64,000 bases of DNA. Source: Cellvibrio sp. OA-2007. GTDB taxonomy: Bacteria; Pseudomonadota; Gammaproteobacteria; Pseudomonadales; Cellvibrionaceae. The notes beneath the pieces are model-generated. The model was given only the letters and a program-made list of their open reading frames with translations, did not search any database and was not told the origin of the DNA. A program made the position numbers and the translations under genes. The DNA lies in contig NZ_BBUL01000020.1 of the NCBI RefSeq assembly GCF_000953825.1, positions 248,001 to 312,000 of the forward strand. Reading direction: 5' to 3'. This document shows positions 63,005-64,000 of the stretch, one piece after another (the first letter of the stretch is position 1; each line of letters opens with the position of its first letter).

Positions 63005-63961
63005 ATGGCTGACCCGTTGAACAACAGAGTAGAGCGAATGAATCAGGCTGTTGCCTTGGAAGAAGAAACCCTAGCCGTGCCGCCGGTTGATACCGGCGAT
63101 CGGCTGAGTTTTACTTTATTTTTGGCGATCGCTCTGCACGCTTTCTTGATATTGGGGTTTAGTTTTAAGCTGCCCGATCACAGTAATAAGTCACAAACAA
63201 TTGAAATTACTTTGGCGACTCATAAATCGCTGAAAGCGCCAGAGAATGCCGATTTTCTGGCGCAGCACAATCAAGAGGCGAGCGGCACACTGGATGAGGC
63301 CAAGCAGCTTACTGCCGAGAAGCAGGCGGAATTTGCCGATACCCAAGTGCGTGAGGTAAACCCGGTACCGCAGCAACAAGCGGCATCCACCAAGAAAATC
63401 AAAGAGCAACAGCTGCTCTCAACCACCGCCAAAAGCACCCAAACCACCCAGTTAAAATTAAATCCAGATGAGCGAGAAGAGCGTGAAGTGCTGGAAGGGT
63501 TAACTGAAGATCAGCCGCTAATCTCGTCCGAAATTGCCAGTTTGCAAGCCAAGTTGGATAAGCAGCGGCAGGAATACGCCAAGCGGCCACGGGTGCGTAC
63601 ACTTACCTCAGTCTCGACTAAAGAATCCTTTGATGCCAAGTACTTGCATGAGTGGGGCGCCAAAATTGAGCAGGTCGGCAACCGCAACTATCCCAAGGAA
63701 GCCTTAAGCCGTCATATCACCGGTCACTTGCGTTTATCGGTGGTGATTAATCCCGACGGCACTATTTATGAAATCAAAGTGCTGCAATCTTCGGGGCAGC
63801 GCATTCTCGATGATGCCGCGCGGCAAATTGTGCGCTTGGCAGCCCCGTTTGCGACATTTCCGGCCGAAATTCGCAAGCACGCCGACCGTCTGCAGATTAT
63901 TCGCACCTGGAATTTTGAGATCACTGGCAAAAACTCAACAATTACCACGTCCGCCAACTGA
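63005..63961 (+). CDS. tonB: TonB family energy-transducing protein
   Basis: 318 residues. A cytoplasmic N-terminus, one membrane helix (FLAIALHAFLILGFSFKL) with a His in it, a long charged periplasmic spacer, and a C-terminal TonB domain (NYPKEALSRHITGHLRLSVVINPDGTIYEIKVLQSSGQRILDDAA). It links the proton motive force to outer-membrane receptors. In Pseudomonas the homologue at this position (tonB3) is needed for twitching motility, which fits its place next to the pil-chp genes. Confidence 0.93.
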   Translation: MADPLNNRVERMNQAVALEEETLAVPPVDTGDRLSFTLFLAIALHAFLILGFSFKLPDHSNKSQTIEITLATHKSLKAPENADFLAQHNQEASGTLDEAKQLTAEKQAEFADTQVREVNPVPQQQAASTKKIKEQQLLSTTAKSTQTTQLKLNPDEREEREVLEGLTEDQPLISSEIASLQAKLDKQRQEYAKRPRVRTLTSVSTKESFDAKYLHEWGAKIEQVGNRNYPKEALSRHITGHLRLSVVINPDGTIYEIKVLQSSGQRILDDAARQIVRLAAPFATFPAEIRKHADRLQIIRTWNFEITGKNSTITTSAN

Positions 63962-64000
63962 TTGGCAGGCTAATTAATTTAGCCTACTTGCTTGTTTTAC

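Overview
The window reads as chromosome of a gammaproteobacterium, most likely Cellvibrio or a close relative (Cellvibrionaceae). The signs are secreted plant-wall enzymes whose modules are joined by serine-rich linkers, a duplicated CBM35/PL1 pectate lyase, a serine-rich small lipoprotein, and Pseudomonas-like gene order for tonB-gshB-pilGHIJK-chpABC and glyQ-glyS-gmhB-plsC. The genus is inferred from these features and not from a marker gene.

Layout. 1-7152 is an Mrp-type Na+/H+ antiporter operon (mrpA/B fused and cut by the window start, then C, D, E, F, G). It is interrupted between mrpF and mrpG by a 1.3 kb insert with a RhuM-Fic protein, bounded by perfect 52-bp direct repeats that copy the 3' end of mrpF. 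7232-13905 is an accessory stretch: a DUF4160/DUF2442 pair, an IMP-like subclass B1 metallo-beta-lactamase, a GNAT acetyltransferase, a leftover VOC-family fragment, an SH3-like/WG-repeat secreted pair and a membrane protein. 13913-19599 holds an SLC13-type permease, an AraC regulator with a PEBP-family protein, and a large coiled-coil membrane protein. 20232-28534 holds a two-lyase pectinase behind a long structured leader, then an operon for a 1203-residue InlB-like repeat protein and a small lipoprotein.

28617-35897 is housekeeping: plsC, gmhB, glyS and glyQ on the minus strand, then cytochrome b561, a CBS protein and a lipid A-type acyltransferase on the plus strand, with REP-like hairpins in the gaps. 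36016-39486 is a conserved three-gene set: a retropepsin-like lipoprotein, an inactive-transglutaminase/7TM protein and an ATP-grasp ligase-like protein. 39659-47058 holds a lipoprotein, a 39-residue membrane peptide, a DUF5924/DUF2914 protein, a glycosyltransferase/methyltransferase/alpha-alpha barrel cluster, rsmE and a DTW-domain protein.

47195-61693 (minus) contains a NYN remnant, a small secreted protein, an FKBP isomerase and the complete Pil-Chp chemosensory system that controls type IV pili. It is followed on the plus strand by gshB and tonB. No tRNA, rRNA, CRISPR array or intact transposase was seen. Functionally the window joins ion homeostasis, pectin attack, envelope lipid and LPS-core synthesis, glycyl-tRNA charging and surface-motility control, with two accessory insert regions and several decayed gene fragments.
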